Positions 28,893 through 39,861 of a DNA stretch of 64,000 nucleotides are shown here, in pieces. The position numbers and the translations under genes were made by a program. Location: NCBI RefSeq assembly GCF_021049265.1, contig NZ_CP088018.1:2666001-2730000 (forward strand), read 5' to 3'. This stretch comes from Ruania suaedae. Its GTDB lineage: Bacteria; Actinomycetota; Actinomycetes; Actinomycetales; Beutenbergiaceae. Under the pieces are notes generated by a model that searched no databases, had not been told where the DNA came from, and saw only the letters and a program-made list of their open reading frames with translations. Every line of letters starts with the position of its first letter. Positions within the stretch are counted from its first letter, which is position 1.

Positions 28893-29939
28893 TCACGGGG
28901 CGATCGCCGAGCTGCTCTGGTGCTCGCGCCGGGCGGCCCTGGCCATCGCACGCGCCGAGGGCAACCGCTTCTGGCGCGGGTCGAAGGCGTCCCGCAGGCC
29001 GTCACCGATGAAGTTGATGCACAGGGCGATGGTGATGATGAACAGGCCCGGCCACCAGAACAGCCACGGGCGGGTGCTGAACGAGCTCTGGTACTCGCTG
29101 ATCATCCGGCCCAGGGAGATGGTGGGCTCCTGGATCCCGAAGCCCAGGTAGCTCAGCGCGGTCTCGAGCAGGATCGCGGCACTCATCAGCAGCGTCACGG
29201 TCACGATCACCACACCCATCGCGTTGGGCAGGATGTGCTTGAAGATGATCCGCGAGTTGCTGGCGCCGGCCACCCGCGCGGCGTCGACGAACTCGCGCTC
29301 GCGCAGCGTCAGGAACTCCCCGCGCACGAGGCGGGCCAGGGTGGTCCAGGTGATCAGACCCAGAACCAGGGCCAGCGGCACGGCGCTGGGCGATCCGACC
29401 AGCTTGCCCAGCACGGCGCCGATCACCAGCAGCGGCATGGTGATGAACAGATCGGTGATGCGCATCAGCAGCGTGTCGGTGAAGCCTCGGAAGAAGCCGG
29501 AGAGTGCGCCGACCAGCACGCCGACCGCCGTGGCGACGCCTCCGACGATCACCATGATCACCAGCGAGGTCTGCACCCCCTTCATGGTCCGGGCGAAGAT
29601 GTCGCGGCCGATGGTGTCCTGCCCGAACGGGTGGTTGCCGATCGCGAACCCGGCCTCGCTCCACGGCATGGAGAGTGTGGGTGCGCCGCCCGGGTTCTCC
29701 ACCGCCATGGTCTCGACCGGGTTGTACTGCCACCAGCCGCCGAGATACCAGCCGAAGACCGGGAAACCGATGGACGTCAACCCCAGCAGAGCCACCAGCA
29801 ACAGCACCACGAGGGCCACGATGGCGCCGCGGTGGTGGAAGAAGCGCTCGCGGACGATCCTGCCCTGGGACTTGCCCTCGACGGCCTTCAGCTCGATGGC
29901 GTTCTCGGCCTGCTCGGCGGGTTCAGGTTGGGTACTCAT
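28893..29939 (-). CDS. Peptide ABC transporter permease, DppC type
   Basis: A 348-residue inner-membrane permease. A cytoplasmic N-terminal tail (about 1-40) is followed by a first span at about 42-62, a periplasmic loop with HPFGQDTIGRDIFARTMKG (the OppC N-terminal signature) and five more spans. The EAA loop reads AARVAGASNSRIIFKHILPNA, which contacts the ATPase. Its ATG overlaps the stop codon of the upstream DppB gene by 4 bp. Substrates are di- or oligopeptides by homology. Confidence 0.93.
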   Translation of the reverse strand: MSTQPEPAEQAENAIELKAVEGKSQGRIVRERFFHHRGAIVALVVLLLVALLGLTSIGFPVFGWYLGGWWQYNPVETMAVENPGGAPTLSMPWSEAGFAIGNHPFGQDTIGRDIFARTMKGVQTSLVIMVIVGGVATAVGVLVGALSGFFRGFTDTLLMRITDLFITMPLLVIGAVLGKLVGSPSAVPLALVLGLITWTTLARLVRGEFLTLREREFVDAARVAGASNSRIIFKHILPNAMGVVIVTVTLLMSAAILLETALSYLGFGIQEPTISLGRMISEYQSSFSTRPWLFWWPGLFIITIALCINFIGDGLRDAFDPRQKRLPSARAMARAARREHQSSSAIAP

Positions 29940-31474
29940 GCGTTCACCCGGATCCGTGGGTCGAGGACGGCGTAGATGAGGTCGGCGACGATGTTCGCCA
30001 CGATGGCGAGGGCCGCCACGATGACCAGGTAAGCCATCACCGGTTCGATGTCGTTCTCGTCGAGGTGGCGTAGGAACATCTGCCCCATCCCGGGCCGGTT
30101 GAAGATGTTCTCCGTGATGATGGCGCCCCCGATGAGCGTGATGATGTCGATGGGGACGATCGTGGCCATCGGGATGAGGGAGTTGCGGAACCCGTGCCGC
30201 ATCACCACCGTGCGCTCGGTGAGGCCCTTCGCGCGGGCGGTGCGGATGTAGTCCTGGTTCATCACCTCCAGCATGCTGCCGCGGGCGTAGCGGGTGTAGC
30301 CGGCGAAGGAGAGCAGCATCAGGGAGATCGTCGGCAGCAGCAGGTGGGTGTACTGGTCCAAGGTGGTCACCCAGAAGTCACCCTCGAGGTTCGGGGTGCG
30401 ATCACCGATGGTGGCGATCGGGCGCCCCCGGATGATGTTGGAGGCGGTGTAGTTGTCCCAGACCTGCATCACCCGGTCGATGAAGATGAGCGCCGCCACG
30501 GGCACCGCCGTCAGGGCACCCGTGCGGGCTGAGATCCGCCAGTCCGGGCCGCGGAAGAGCCACCCGACGGCCGCGCCGACGAGCGCAGCCACCACGGCCA
30601 GTCCCAGCACGGTCGCCCAGTTCAGCACGCCCCAGGCACCCAGGTAGTAGAACCCGAACTGCATCGGGTACCACAGCGCGATGCCCAGCACGGCGACCGT
30701 CAGCGCCGTGTAGAGGGCGCGACGGTTGCGCAGCCCGGTGGAAAGGGTGGTCACGCCGAGCGCGATCGCGAGCGAGCTGATGGTCAGCAGCACCGGGCCG
30801 ATGTTCGGCTGACTCCACCAGTCGGTGAGCTGGATGTAGAGCAGCACCGCGAGCGTCACGCCGGCGGCGCCGCCGGCGACCGTGAGTCTGCGCCGCAGGC
30901 TGCCCCCGAAGGCCAGCGACCACAGCAGCCCCATGACCGCGGCGATCACGATCATCACCGGGATGGCGATCAGCGGGTCGCGCAGGAAGTCGTTGTAGCC
31001 GATGGCCCCCCACTGCTTGAGCAGCACCGCGATCCAGAAGGAGGGCAGCGAGTACAGCAGGAAGGACAGGAAGGTGATGAGGTAGTCGAAGCTGGTGTAC
31101 TGACGCAGTGCGGAGATGATACCGACGGCGATCCCGAGGAAGATCGCCAGGAAGGTGGCGGCGGTGACCAGCTGGATCGTGGAGACGATCGCGGAGGCGA
31201 GGATGTCGATGACGTCTCGCCCGGTGGTCCACGCGGTGCCCATGTCTCCGGTGACGAAGGCGCCGAGCCACCACAGGTAGCGCAGCAGCACCGGCTCGTC
31301 GAGGTTGAGCAGCTCGATGCGCTGCTCGATCTGCAGTTCCTTGTTCGGGTCCGTGCTCAGCCGCAGGTTCTCCAGCGGGTCGATGGTGATGTCGACCAGC
31401 ACGTACATCAGCAGCGAGGACACGAGCAGGATGCCGATGCCGATCAGCACACGGCGCACGATGAAAGTCAGCAT
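29936..31474 (-). CDS. Peptide ABC transporter permease, DppB type, with extra membrane insertion
   Basis: A 512-residue DppB-like permease; the family norm is about 310-340. The N-terminal part (1-160) and the C-terminal part (about 375-512) align with ordinary DppB: FIVRRVLIGIGILLVSS at the start and the EAA loop TARAKGLTERTVVMRHGFRNS near the end. Between them is an insertion of about 200 residues with some six extra hydrophobic segments (for example DPLIAIPVMIVIAAVMGLLW and VLGLAVVAALVGAAVGWLF). It is coupled to dppC by an ATGA overlap. Some actinobacterial DppB proteins carry such inserts; their role is unknown. Confidence 0.92.
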   Translation of the reverse strand: MLTFIVRRVLIGIGILLVSSLLMYVLVDITIDPLENLRLSTDPNKELQIEQRIELLNLDEPVLLRYLWWLGAFVTGDMGTAWTTGRDVIDILASAIVSTIQLVTAATFLAIFLGIAVGIISALRQYTSFDYLITFLSFLLYSLPSFWIAVLLKQWGAIGYNDFLRDPLIAIPVMIVIAAVMGLLWSLAFGGSLRRRLTVAGGAAGVTLAVLLYIQLTDWWSQPNIGPVLLTISSLAIALGVTTLSTGLRNRRALYTALTVAVLGIALWYPMQFGFYYLGAWGVLNWATVLGLAVVAALVGAAVGWLFRGPDWRISARTGALTAVPVAALIFIDRVMQVWDNYTASNIIRGRPIATIGDRTPNLEGDFWVTTLDQYTHLLLPTISLMLLSFAGYTRYARGSMLEVMNQDYIRTARAKGLTERTVVMRHGFRNSLIPMATIVPIDIITLIGGAIITENIFNRPGMGQMFLRHLDENDIEPVMAYLVIVAALAIVANIVADLIYAVLDPRIRVNA

Positions 31475-31578
31475 GAAGGAACCTCGTCAGGCGGCCCGGG
31501 GTCGGCCCTGGTCCGGGGAGTCTACGCCGACTCACCGCCAGTGATGGTCGCCCGCCGGGCGTGGCGGGTGGTGCGGGC

Positions 31579-31618
31579 AGACCTGGGGGTGCCGGCCGGA
31601 GCCGGCACCCCCAGGTCT
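31579..31618 (-). terminator. Strong stem-loop after the peptide-binding protein gene
   Basis: An 18-bp perfect stem (AGACCTGGGGGTGCCGGC and its complement) around CGGA lies 17 bp past the oppA-type stop. Placed between the binding protein and permease genes, it probably lowers permease expression relative to the binding protein. Confidence 0.85.
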
Positions 31619-31634
31619 CACGTCAGTGACGCGA

Positions 31635-33548
31635 TCAGGACTCGTCGTCCTCCGCTGCCTCGTCACCCGTCAGGTCCGTCTCCCACTCCCAGAAGTTCCA
31701 GAAGATGGTCGGGGAGATGGAGATCGGGTCCACACCCTGCAGGCGGGCGTTGAAGCCGTGCACGCCCGGGTGCTGGTAGATGGTCACGCCGAACCCGTCC
31801 TCGACCAGGATCGACTCGACCTCGGCCAGGATCTCGGCCTGCCGCGCCTCGTCGGTGGTGACGGCGAGCTCGTCGTACAGCTCGTCCACCCGCGGGTCGG
31901 AGAAGTCACCGAAGTTGTTCCCGCCGCCGTCCTCGAAGTTGGCACGGGACTCGCTCACCGCGGTGGAGGTGGACTGCCACCCGAACATCGAGGCGTCGTA
32001 ACCGCTCGGGTCGGACAGCAGCGAACCCCAGTCGGCGCTGGACTGGTCATTGATCTCGAACAGACCATCCTGCTGCACCGACTCGGTGAGCAGGGCGAGC
32101 TGCTCCTGACGACGGACGTTGTCCGCCGCGGTCATGATGCGCACCTCGACCGGGGTCTCGACCCCGGCGTCCTCGAGGAGCTGGGCAGCGCCCTCGCGGT
32201 CGAGCTCGAGCGGGTACAGCTCGTCCATCGCGTTCGCCTCGACGACCTGGTCGTAGTTCGGCGAGCCGGGGATCTGGGTGTAGGAGGAACGGACCGACGC
32301 CTCGGGGTTGAGCGGCGAGATGATCCGATCGACGATGTCCTGACGCGGGATGAGCTTCAGGAACGCCTGGCGCACGGCCAGGGCCGTCTCCTCGTCACCG
32401 TCGTAGGTGGCCGGGTCGAACGGGCCGCCGTTGGTGAACATCAGGTCGACGTGCTCGTAGGTGCCGCCCTCGCCGGTGAGCACCTCGAAGTCGTCGCCGA
32501 GTGCTTCCAGCGCCTGCAGCGTGTCGGCACTGGCCTGCGGGGAGATGAGGTCGAGCTCACCGTTCTCCAGCGCCTGCACCTGGGCCATCGGGTCCTCGCT
32601 GTAACGCACGGTGAGGGTCTCGATCTGCGCCTGGTGGTCGCCGGCGTAGTTCTCGTTGGCCTCGAGCGTGACGTACTGGTCACGGACGAAGTCGGTCATG
32701 ATGTACGCACCACTGGACAGGTACAGGGACTCGTCGTCCGGCAGGGTGTCACCGAAGGCGAAGCCGTTGTTCCAGAAGTCGGAGATCGGGGCGAGCGCCT
32801 CGGCGTCCTCGTTCGTGACGGCCTCGACCAGGGCGTCCTTGGCCTCCTGCGCGTCCTCGATCTCGAGGGCGTGCATGGCTACCACGTGCGCCGGCACACC
32901 GACACCGATGTTGGACTCCCAGTCCGCGAAAGGCTCGGAGTAGACCATGGTGATGGTCTTGCCGTCCTCGGAGATCGTCGGCGTCTCCTCGATCAGCCCG
33001 ATCGTGCCGGAGGTGAAGTTGAAGAAGACGTTGTTCTCGATCTCCTCCTGCGGGACCTCGTCACCGGCGTTCTCGGAGTCCTCCGGGTACAGCCAGACGA
33101 CGTTGCCCTCCTCGTCGAAGGACTGCACGAACTCGGCGGTGTTCAGGTGGCCACTCAGGGCGGCCCAGCTCAGGAGCATGTCGGCGGCGTCGACCGGCGT
33201 GCCGTCGGACCAGGAGGCCTCGTCAGCGAAGGTGTACTCGACGGTGAGCGGGTCCTCGCTGGTCACCTCGTAGGAGGCGAAGGACTCGTCCGGGACCAGG
33301 TTGAGGTCGCCGTCGTAGTAGTTCACACCCGAGTTCATCAAGTACAGGATGTTCGCGTTAGCGGTGGCGTTACCCGTCGCACTGTCAGCGTTGTACTCGT
33401 AGAAACCCTGGTTCCAGCCGACCGTGACAGCGGTTCCGGTGTCGAGGCCGTCGTCTGAGGACGAGGTGTCGGGGGTCTCGCACGCACTCAGCACGAGTGC
33501 GCTTGCTGCCAACGTGGCAGCGACGGCGGTGATGCGCCTGATCTTCAC
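31635..33548 (-). CDS. Peptide ABC transporter substrate-binding lipoprotein (family 5)
   Basis: A 637-residue solute-binding protein. A lipoprotein signal peptide is clear: a basic KIRR start, a hydrophobic core and the lipobox LSAC with Cys23 as the lipidated residue. The mature part is an SBP family 5 (OppA/DppA) fold with EDPLTVEYTFADEASWSDG, LKLIPRQDIVDRIISPLNPEA and the late segment SNPRVDELYDEL-like (FSDPRVDELYDEL). The GTG at 33548 has AAAGGAGG upstream; extension to 33656 has no support. It feeds peptides to the permeases downstream. Confidence 0.93.
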   Translation of the reverse strand: MKIRRITAVAATLAASALVLSACETPDTSSSDDGLDTGTAVTVGWNQGFYEYNADSATGNATANANILYLMNSGVNYYDGDLNLVPDESFASYEVTSEDPLTVEYTFADEASWSDGTPVDAADMLLSWAALSGHLNTAEFVQSFDEEGNVVWLYPEDSENAGDEVPQEEIENNVFFNFTSGTIGLIEETPTISEDGKTITMVYSEPFADWESNIGVGVPAHVVAMHALEIEDAQEAKDALVEAVTNEDAEALAPISDFWNNGFAFGDTLPDDESLYLSSGAYIMTDFVRDQYVTLEANENYAGDHQAQIETLTVRYSEDPMAQVQALENGELDLISPQASADTLQALEALGDDFEVLTGEGGTYEHVDLMFTNGGPFDPATYDGDEETALAVRQAFLKLIPRQDIVDRIISPLNPEASVRSSYTQIPGSPNYDQVVEANAMDELYPLELDREGAAQLLEDAGVETPVEVRIMTAADNVRRQEQLALLTESVQQDGLFEINDQSSADWGSLLSDPSGYDASMFGWQSTSTAVSESRANFEDGGGNNFGDFSDPRVDELYDELAVTTDEARQAEILAEVESILVEDGFGVTIYQHPGVHGFNARLQGVDPISISPTIFWNFWEWETDLTGDEAAEDDES

Positions 33549-34172
33549 AGTTCCTCCTTTGGATGGCGGGGAGCCCCCCGCCCCGGACCGGGGTCCGGAA
33601 CGACCTGGTGGGTCGGACGGGCGAACGTTCGCCATGGACACGGGAACTGTACACACGCGTCAGTGCGCGACAGCCCTCCCCTGACAATCTTGTATCCGCA
33701 TCGTTACCTAACGGACACACGTCTGTCCATAGCGCCCATTTGACCCGGCCATTGCCCTCGGTCAGCCCGCCTCGCTCGCAACGCATTCCTGAGCGCGGTG
33801 CCGGGGCCGTCCCAGTCGTTGACACGTCGCGGCAGAACGTCCGCGCTGGTCAGCGAGACAACGAGGACTGGGTCTCATATGGTGAAATCCAATTCTACTG
33901 AATGAGACGGCATTTGCAGCGCGTCTTCCGTCCACCTTCCTCCCGTGATCTTCCGTGCACCGCAGCAATACGTACCTGTGCTGCACAACAACGACCACGG
34001 GCGCCGTTCTCGGCGAGGTCGACGCCCGGATTCCCCGGCGCCGCGGAACGGGTGGGCCGACCGGAGACGCTGCGTGCCGGCAAGGACGGCGGCGGCAACA
34101 GGCGCCAGGCCCCGGGGAGGCGATATCTTGATGTCGAGCAATCAGCACCGCACTCCACGACGGGACCCTTGA
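33549..34172. other. 624-bp intergenic region between oppA-type gene and icd
   Basis: No gene is convincing here; short frames lack family-like sequence. It holds a minus-strand -10 box TACAGT (33646-33651), a perfect palindrome GGCGAACGTTCGCC (33620-33633) in the oppA leader, an imperfect palindrome GGACACACGTCTGTCC (33713-33728) and an unusually AT-rich patch at 33872-33908 flanked by GTCTCAT/ATGAGAC. Upstream of icd, TATCTT near 34123 could be a -10. Confidence 0.6.
33620..33633. promoter_or_regulatory. Perfect 14-bp palindrome in the oppA leader
   Basis: GGCGAACGTTCGCC lies between a TACAGT -10 box and the oppA-type start on the minus strand, where a bound repressor would block transcription. 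Confidence 0.45.
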
Positions 34173-36401
<2,229 letters not shown>

Positions 36402-36416
36402 GCAGACCGTCCCGCA

Positions 36417-36457
36417 CGCAGACCCCCGTCGATCGCTGCGATCGACGGGGGTCTGCG
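36417..36457. terminator. Bidirectional terminator between icd and polysaccharide lyase gene
   Basis: CGCAGACCCCCGTCGATCGC and its exact complement are separated by a single base, a 20-bp palindrome 16 bp after the icd stop and 17 bp before the end of the convergent lyase gene. Confidence 0.88.
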
Positions 36458-36473
36458 CATGTTCGGAGAGCGG

Positions 36474-39410
36474 CTACTCCTGCTCCGGTGCCGCCTCGGT
36501 GTCGCCGGAGCAGTCCTCGGCTTCGCCGGCCACCGCACCACGGCGCCGGCCGGCCAGGACAGCTGCACCGAGGGCGGTGGCCGCCAGGGCGCCGGCTCCG
36601 AGCGGGAGCATCGAGCTACCGGTGTTCGCCAGCCCGCCACCCGAACCACCGGTGGAGCCGGTCGAGCCCGGATCGGTCGGGGTCACCGTCCCCGTGCCGG
36701 TGGTCGCTGTGGGTGTCGGCGTCGAACCGGAGCCGTCATCGGTCGGCGACGGCGACGGCTCCGGCTCATAGACGAAGGTCACCGTGATCGGCACTTCGGC
36801 AATGGTGCCGGTGGCGTTGTCCGGGATCTCCGGATCCAGGTATCCGGACAGTGCCAGCGGCTCAGCCTCGTAGGACTGCCCGATCTCACCCTCGATGATC
36901 ACCGGGTCGGCGATCGGCTCGCCCTCGGTGTCCAGGTGCTCGACCGTGACGGGCTCGGCCGTGGCGAGGCTCGCGAAGACGATCCGGTGCTCACTGCCCG
37001 GAGCAATGTCAGCATCCACCGCCAATTCCAACGGGCTGGTGGCGACCACCTGTACGGAGTCGTCCGCGTTCACGAGCGTGCCGGGTGCGTCCATGTCGAA
37101 GGAGACGCTCAGGGTGCCGCCGGACTTCGTGGGTTGTGAGACCACGATCTCGGTGCGGAAGGCGCCGGCTGCGGCCCTACCTCCGGTCGCGTGCGGCGCA
37201 CGCCGGTGGGCCACCGCGCAGGGCCCGCTCACCGTGTAGCCGGCGAACGTGCCCTCGGCGAAGAAGTGCCCCATCCGGGTTCCGTCGGAGGCCTCGATCA
37301 GGTGCGCGGCCGGGTCCGCCAGCAGGACCGTCACGGTCGGCTCGGCCGCTTCGGCCACGATCGTGCCGGCCTCGGCGAGGGGGAGGACCTGGTACGCGTA
37401 CCAGTCATCGTCGCCGGTGTGCTCCCGCTCGATGCGGACGTAGGCGCGGCTCACCTCCTCATCGGTGCCGCCGGTGTCGGATCCGTCGTTGATGGTCTGC
37501 CAGCTGCCGGTGCGGGTCTCGGCCCGGACCTGCCAGGCGGGAACCTCCTCTGCCCCCACGGGCGCAAGCGCCACGACGCCGGCATGGTTGGCCACGTGCA
37601 CGGCAGAGGCCGGCCGGGGGGACTCCTCGAGCGTGACGTCCTCGCCATCGACCTGCACGGCGGGGACCTCCCCCACGGGGAAGGACCGGTTCTCGGCGAT
37701 CGTGCGCGCCCCGGTGCCGGAGCTGTCGGTGATGCCCGAGCCCACACAGACGACCCGGTCGGGCAGGTAGAACCAGGACTTGTTCGCGCGCAGATTGTCC
37801 GAGAAGTTCTGCAGGTCCATGGCCGTCGTCCCGAGCTCGCCGGCGAGCGTGAGACCACCGGCGTAGGCATTCTGCGCGCGCGGGATGCCCGTGCCGTCCC
37901 CCAGGCCGGACTCGCGCTCCTCACCGGTGACCGTGGTGCCGGGCAGCGCGTACGGATCCACGGTGGGCCAGAAGTCGGCGGAGTACTGGGCGGAGTCCTC
38001 GCGGTGGTAGAGGAACATCATCCCGTCGCCCTGGTACCAGCCGAGGTTGTTCTCGCGGTTGCCCCACTCGTAGCGGCCGATCCTGGACGAGGACGTGTTC
38101 ACGACGGCGGCCCAGTCACCCCGGTGGTGGACGATCCGCTCCTGGTGGTAGGTGTTCGTCGTCCCGGTGCGCGGACCGGCGGCTGTCACGTCATCGTTCT
38201 CGGCGACGGCCAGGCTGCGCGCGGTCGCGGCGAGCGTCTGGGTGTTGGTGGCCAGCGGCTGGTCCTCGGTCCGCTCCAGCCAGCCCTTGACCATGGCCTG
38301 GTAGCGGGTGGCGTCCGCCTCCGGGGCGGAGTCGGCCAGGACGAGCACCGCCGAGGCGATCGCGAATCCGGAGTGGAAGTCCTGGCCCTGCTGGCGCGAG
38401 ACGGCGCGGCCACGGGTGGTGTCCATGGTGCGTACGTCCCACTGGAAGGGGGCGAAGGTGAGGTCGATCGACTCGAACAGGTTGTTGACGTCCGGATCGG
38501 TCACCGCCCACTCGCTGCCGGCGAGCAGGGCCAGCACCTCCGCCACTCCGGTGATCGCCACACCGCCATAGGTGCCGGAGTAGGGCAGGTAGCCGTGCTG
38601 GACGAAGGAACCGTCGTCGTAGAAGCCGTCGCCGGAGGTGACCCGGCCGAACACGCTGTTCGCGCCGTCTCCGGCGACATCGGAGAGCGCGTCCCGCCCC
38701 AGGATGACGTCGTCGACATCCTCGTCGATCAGGCCGCGCATGATGCACGAGAGCGCCTTGTCCACGCGGTTCGCGCCCGTCTCCTTCAGGGTGGGGTAGT
38801 CCCGCCGGACGTTGGGATCGGGCGCGTGGAACCGGATCGCGGCGATGAGCAAGTCCACCGCCTCCGCGGGAGCGTCGTCACCCAGCAGGATCAGCGTGTC
38901 GGCCAGCTGGCGCGGGAGCCCGATCTCCCAGAACCACCAGTTGCCCGGCCGGCCTCGGTCGGCGCGGTACTGCCCGGAGAGGAACCAGAGCGCTCCCTGC
39001 AGGTCCGAGCGGAGGTCGGGATCCTGGTAGTACTCGCTCCCGGCCGACGCCCACGCGGTGGCCAGCATCGTGATCCGGTTCGCCGTCACCCCCATGTTGC
39101 CGACCTCCGCCGTGTTCGAGGCGGCGCCGATCCGCAGGTCCGGCCAGAGGCCCGTGCGCCCGGTAGTCCGGACGAAGGTGTCGACGAGCTCACTGACCTC
39201 GGCATCGATGCTCGCCCGCTTCTCGGCCAGCTCCGGATGGGTGGCGGCGACCTCACCGCCGGTGAGGAACTCCCGCCGTCGATCGACCAGTCCGTCGAAG
39301 GGCTCGGCCGCGAGCGCCGCCGAGCCGGTGCCGATCGTCCCAGCTGCAGCCAGCGCCGCTGCCGTGCCGACCAGGAAAGTCCGACGCGATGCCGTGAGAT
39401 TCATTTTCAT
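36474..39410 (-). CDS. Polysaccharide lyase family 8, secreted and wall-anchored
   Basis: A 978-residue enzyme. A twin-arginine signal, SRRTFLVG, precedes AALAAEP. The lyase body (about 40-800) shows NWWFWEIGLPRQL, the catalytic His/Tyr stretch FVQHGYLPYSGTYGG, and RENNLGWYQGDGM, the family-8 marks of hyaluronate, chondroitin or xanthan lyases. A MucBP-like repeat (EPVTVEHLDTEGEPI to VTFVYEPE) follows, then a Ser/Pro/Thr linker and a sorting signal LANTGSS, hydrophobic span, RRRRG-type tail. It should be displayed on the cell wall by a class E-like sortase. The ATG at 39410 has ACGGAG upstream; the frame stays open further upstream into a RidA remnant. The substrate is not resolved. Confidence 0.92.
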   Translation of the reverse strand: MKMNLTASRRTFLVGTAAALAAAGTIGTGSAALAAEPFDGLVDRRREFLTGGEVAATHPELAEKRASIDAEVSELVDTFVRTTGRTGLWPDLRIGAASNTAEVGNMGVTANRITMLATAWASAGSEYYQDPDLRSDLQGALWFLSGQYRADRGRPGNWWFWEIGLPRQLADTLILLGDDAPAEAVDLLIAAIRFHAPDPNVRRDYPTLKETGANRVDKALSCIMRGLIDEDVDDVILGRDALSDVAGDGANSVFGRVTSGDGFYDDGSFVQHGYLPYSGTYGGVAITGVAEVLALLAGSEWAVTDPDVNNLFESIDLTFAPFQWDVRTMDTTRGRAVSRQQGQDFHSGFAIASAVLVLADSAPEADATRYQAMVKGWLERTEDQPLATNTQTLAATARSLAVAENDDVTAAGPRTGTTNTYHQERIVHHRGDWAAVVNTSSSRIGRYEWGNRENNLGWYQGDGMMFLYHREDSAQYSADFWPTVDPYALPGTTVTGEERESGLGDGTGIPRAQNAYAGGLTLAGELGTTAMDLQNFSDNLRANKSWFYLPDRVVCVGSGITDSSGTGARTIAENRSFPVGEVPAVQVDGEDVTLEESPRPASAVHVANHAGVVALAPVGAEEVPAWQVRAETRTGSWQTINDGSDTGGTDEEVSRAYVRIEREHTGDDDWYAYQVLPLAEAGTIVAEAAEPTVTVLLADPAAHLIEASDGTRMGHFFAEGTFAGYTVSGPCAVAHRRAPHATGGRAAAGAFRTEIVVSQPTKSGGTLSVSFDMDAPGTLVNADDSVQVVATSPLELAVDADIAPGSEHRIVFASLATAEPVTVEHLDTEGEPIADPVIIEGEIGQSYEAEPLALSGYLDPEIPDNATGTIAEVPITVTFVYEPEPSPSPTDDGSGSTPTPTATTGTGTVTPTDPGSTGSTGGSGGGLANTGSSMLPLGAGALAATALGAAVLAGRRRGAVAGEAEDCSGDTEAAPEQE

Positions 39411-39524
39411 GGCTCCGTTACCTAGGTGAAAATTGCTCACTCGCACCGTAATGGAACAGCCACCGCTGGGCAAGCGCCTTCCGGACGGCCGGACGTCGAA
39501 CACCCCGTCCGAGGGCAGCGGCGG

Positions 39525-39861
39525 ATCCGGCAGCACCGCCACGGCCTCGACCTCGACGAGCTGGGCGTCGCAGCCGAGCACGGTGACGCCCATCAGTGTG
39601 GACGGGACGTCACGGTCGCCGAACGCGGCCCGGACGACGTTCCACACCCGGACCAGGTCGGCCTGGTCCGAGGAGGCCACGAGCACCCGATGGGAGACGA
39701 CGTCGGTCAGATCCGCGCCGAGGTCCGCCAGGGCCTGTCGCAGGTTCGCGACGACGGCGTGAGCCTGGGCTTCGTAGTTGCCGGGCGCGATAATGAAGCC
39801 ATCCGGGTCGAGCGGGCAGGCGCGCCCGCCTGCGATCAGGCCTGGGAAAGTCCCCGCTCGG
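39525..39861 (-). pseudogene. RidA family remnant, no start codon, in frame with the lyase gene
   Basis: Translated on the minus strand, 39861-39525 gives GGRACPLDPDGFIIAPGNYE, then TDVVSHRVLVASSDQADLV, RAAFGDRDVPSTLMGVTVLG and LVEVEAVAVLPD, a clear RidA-like (YjgF) sequence lacking about the first 20-30 residues. An in-frame TGA at 39864-39862 precedes it and no ATG, GTG or TTG lies before the homology. It also lacks its own stop and runs on into the lyase frame. It abuts the last codons of the YjbR-HhH gene, so a deletion probably removed its 5' end. Confidence 0.75.

Noticed and set aside
33875-34158. Two small minus-strand frames of 87-88 residues upstream of icd
   Set aside because: No ribosome-binding site or family-like sequence, and they overlap each other in different frames.
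39525-39686. RidA-lyase fused gene starting at the GTG at 39686
   Set aside because: The lyase has its own ribosome-binding site and Tat signal at 39410; a start at 39686 would place the signal peptide internally and begin in the middle of the RidA fold.
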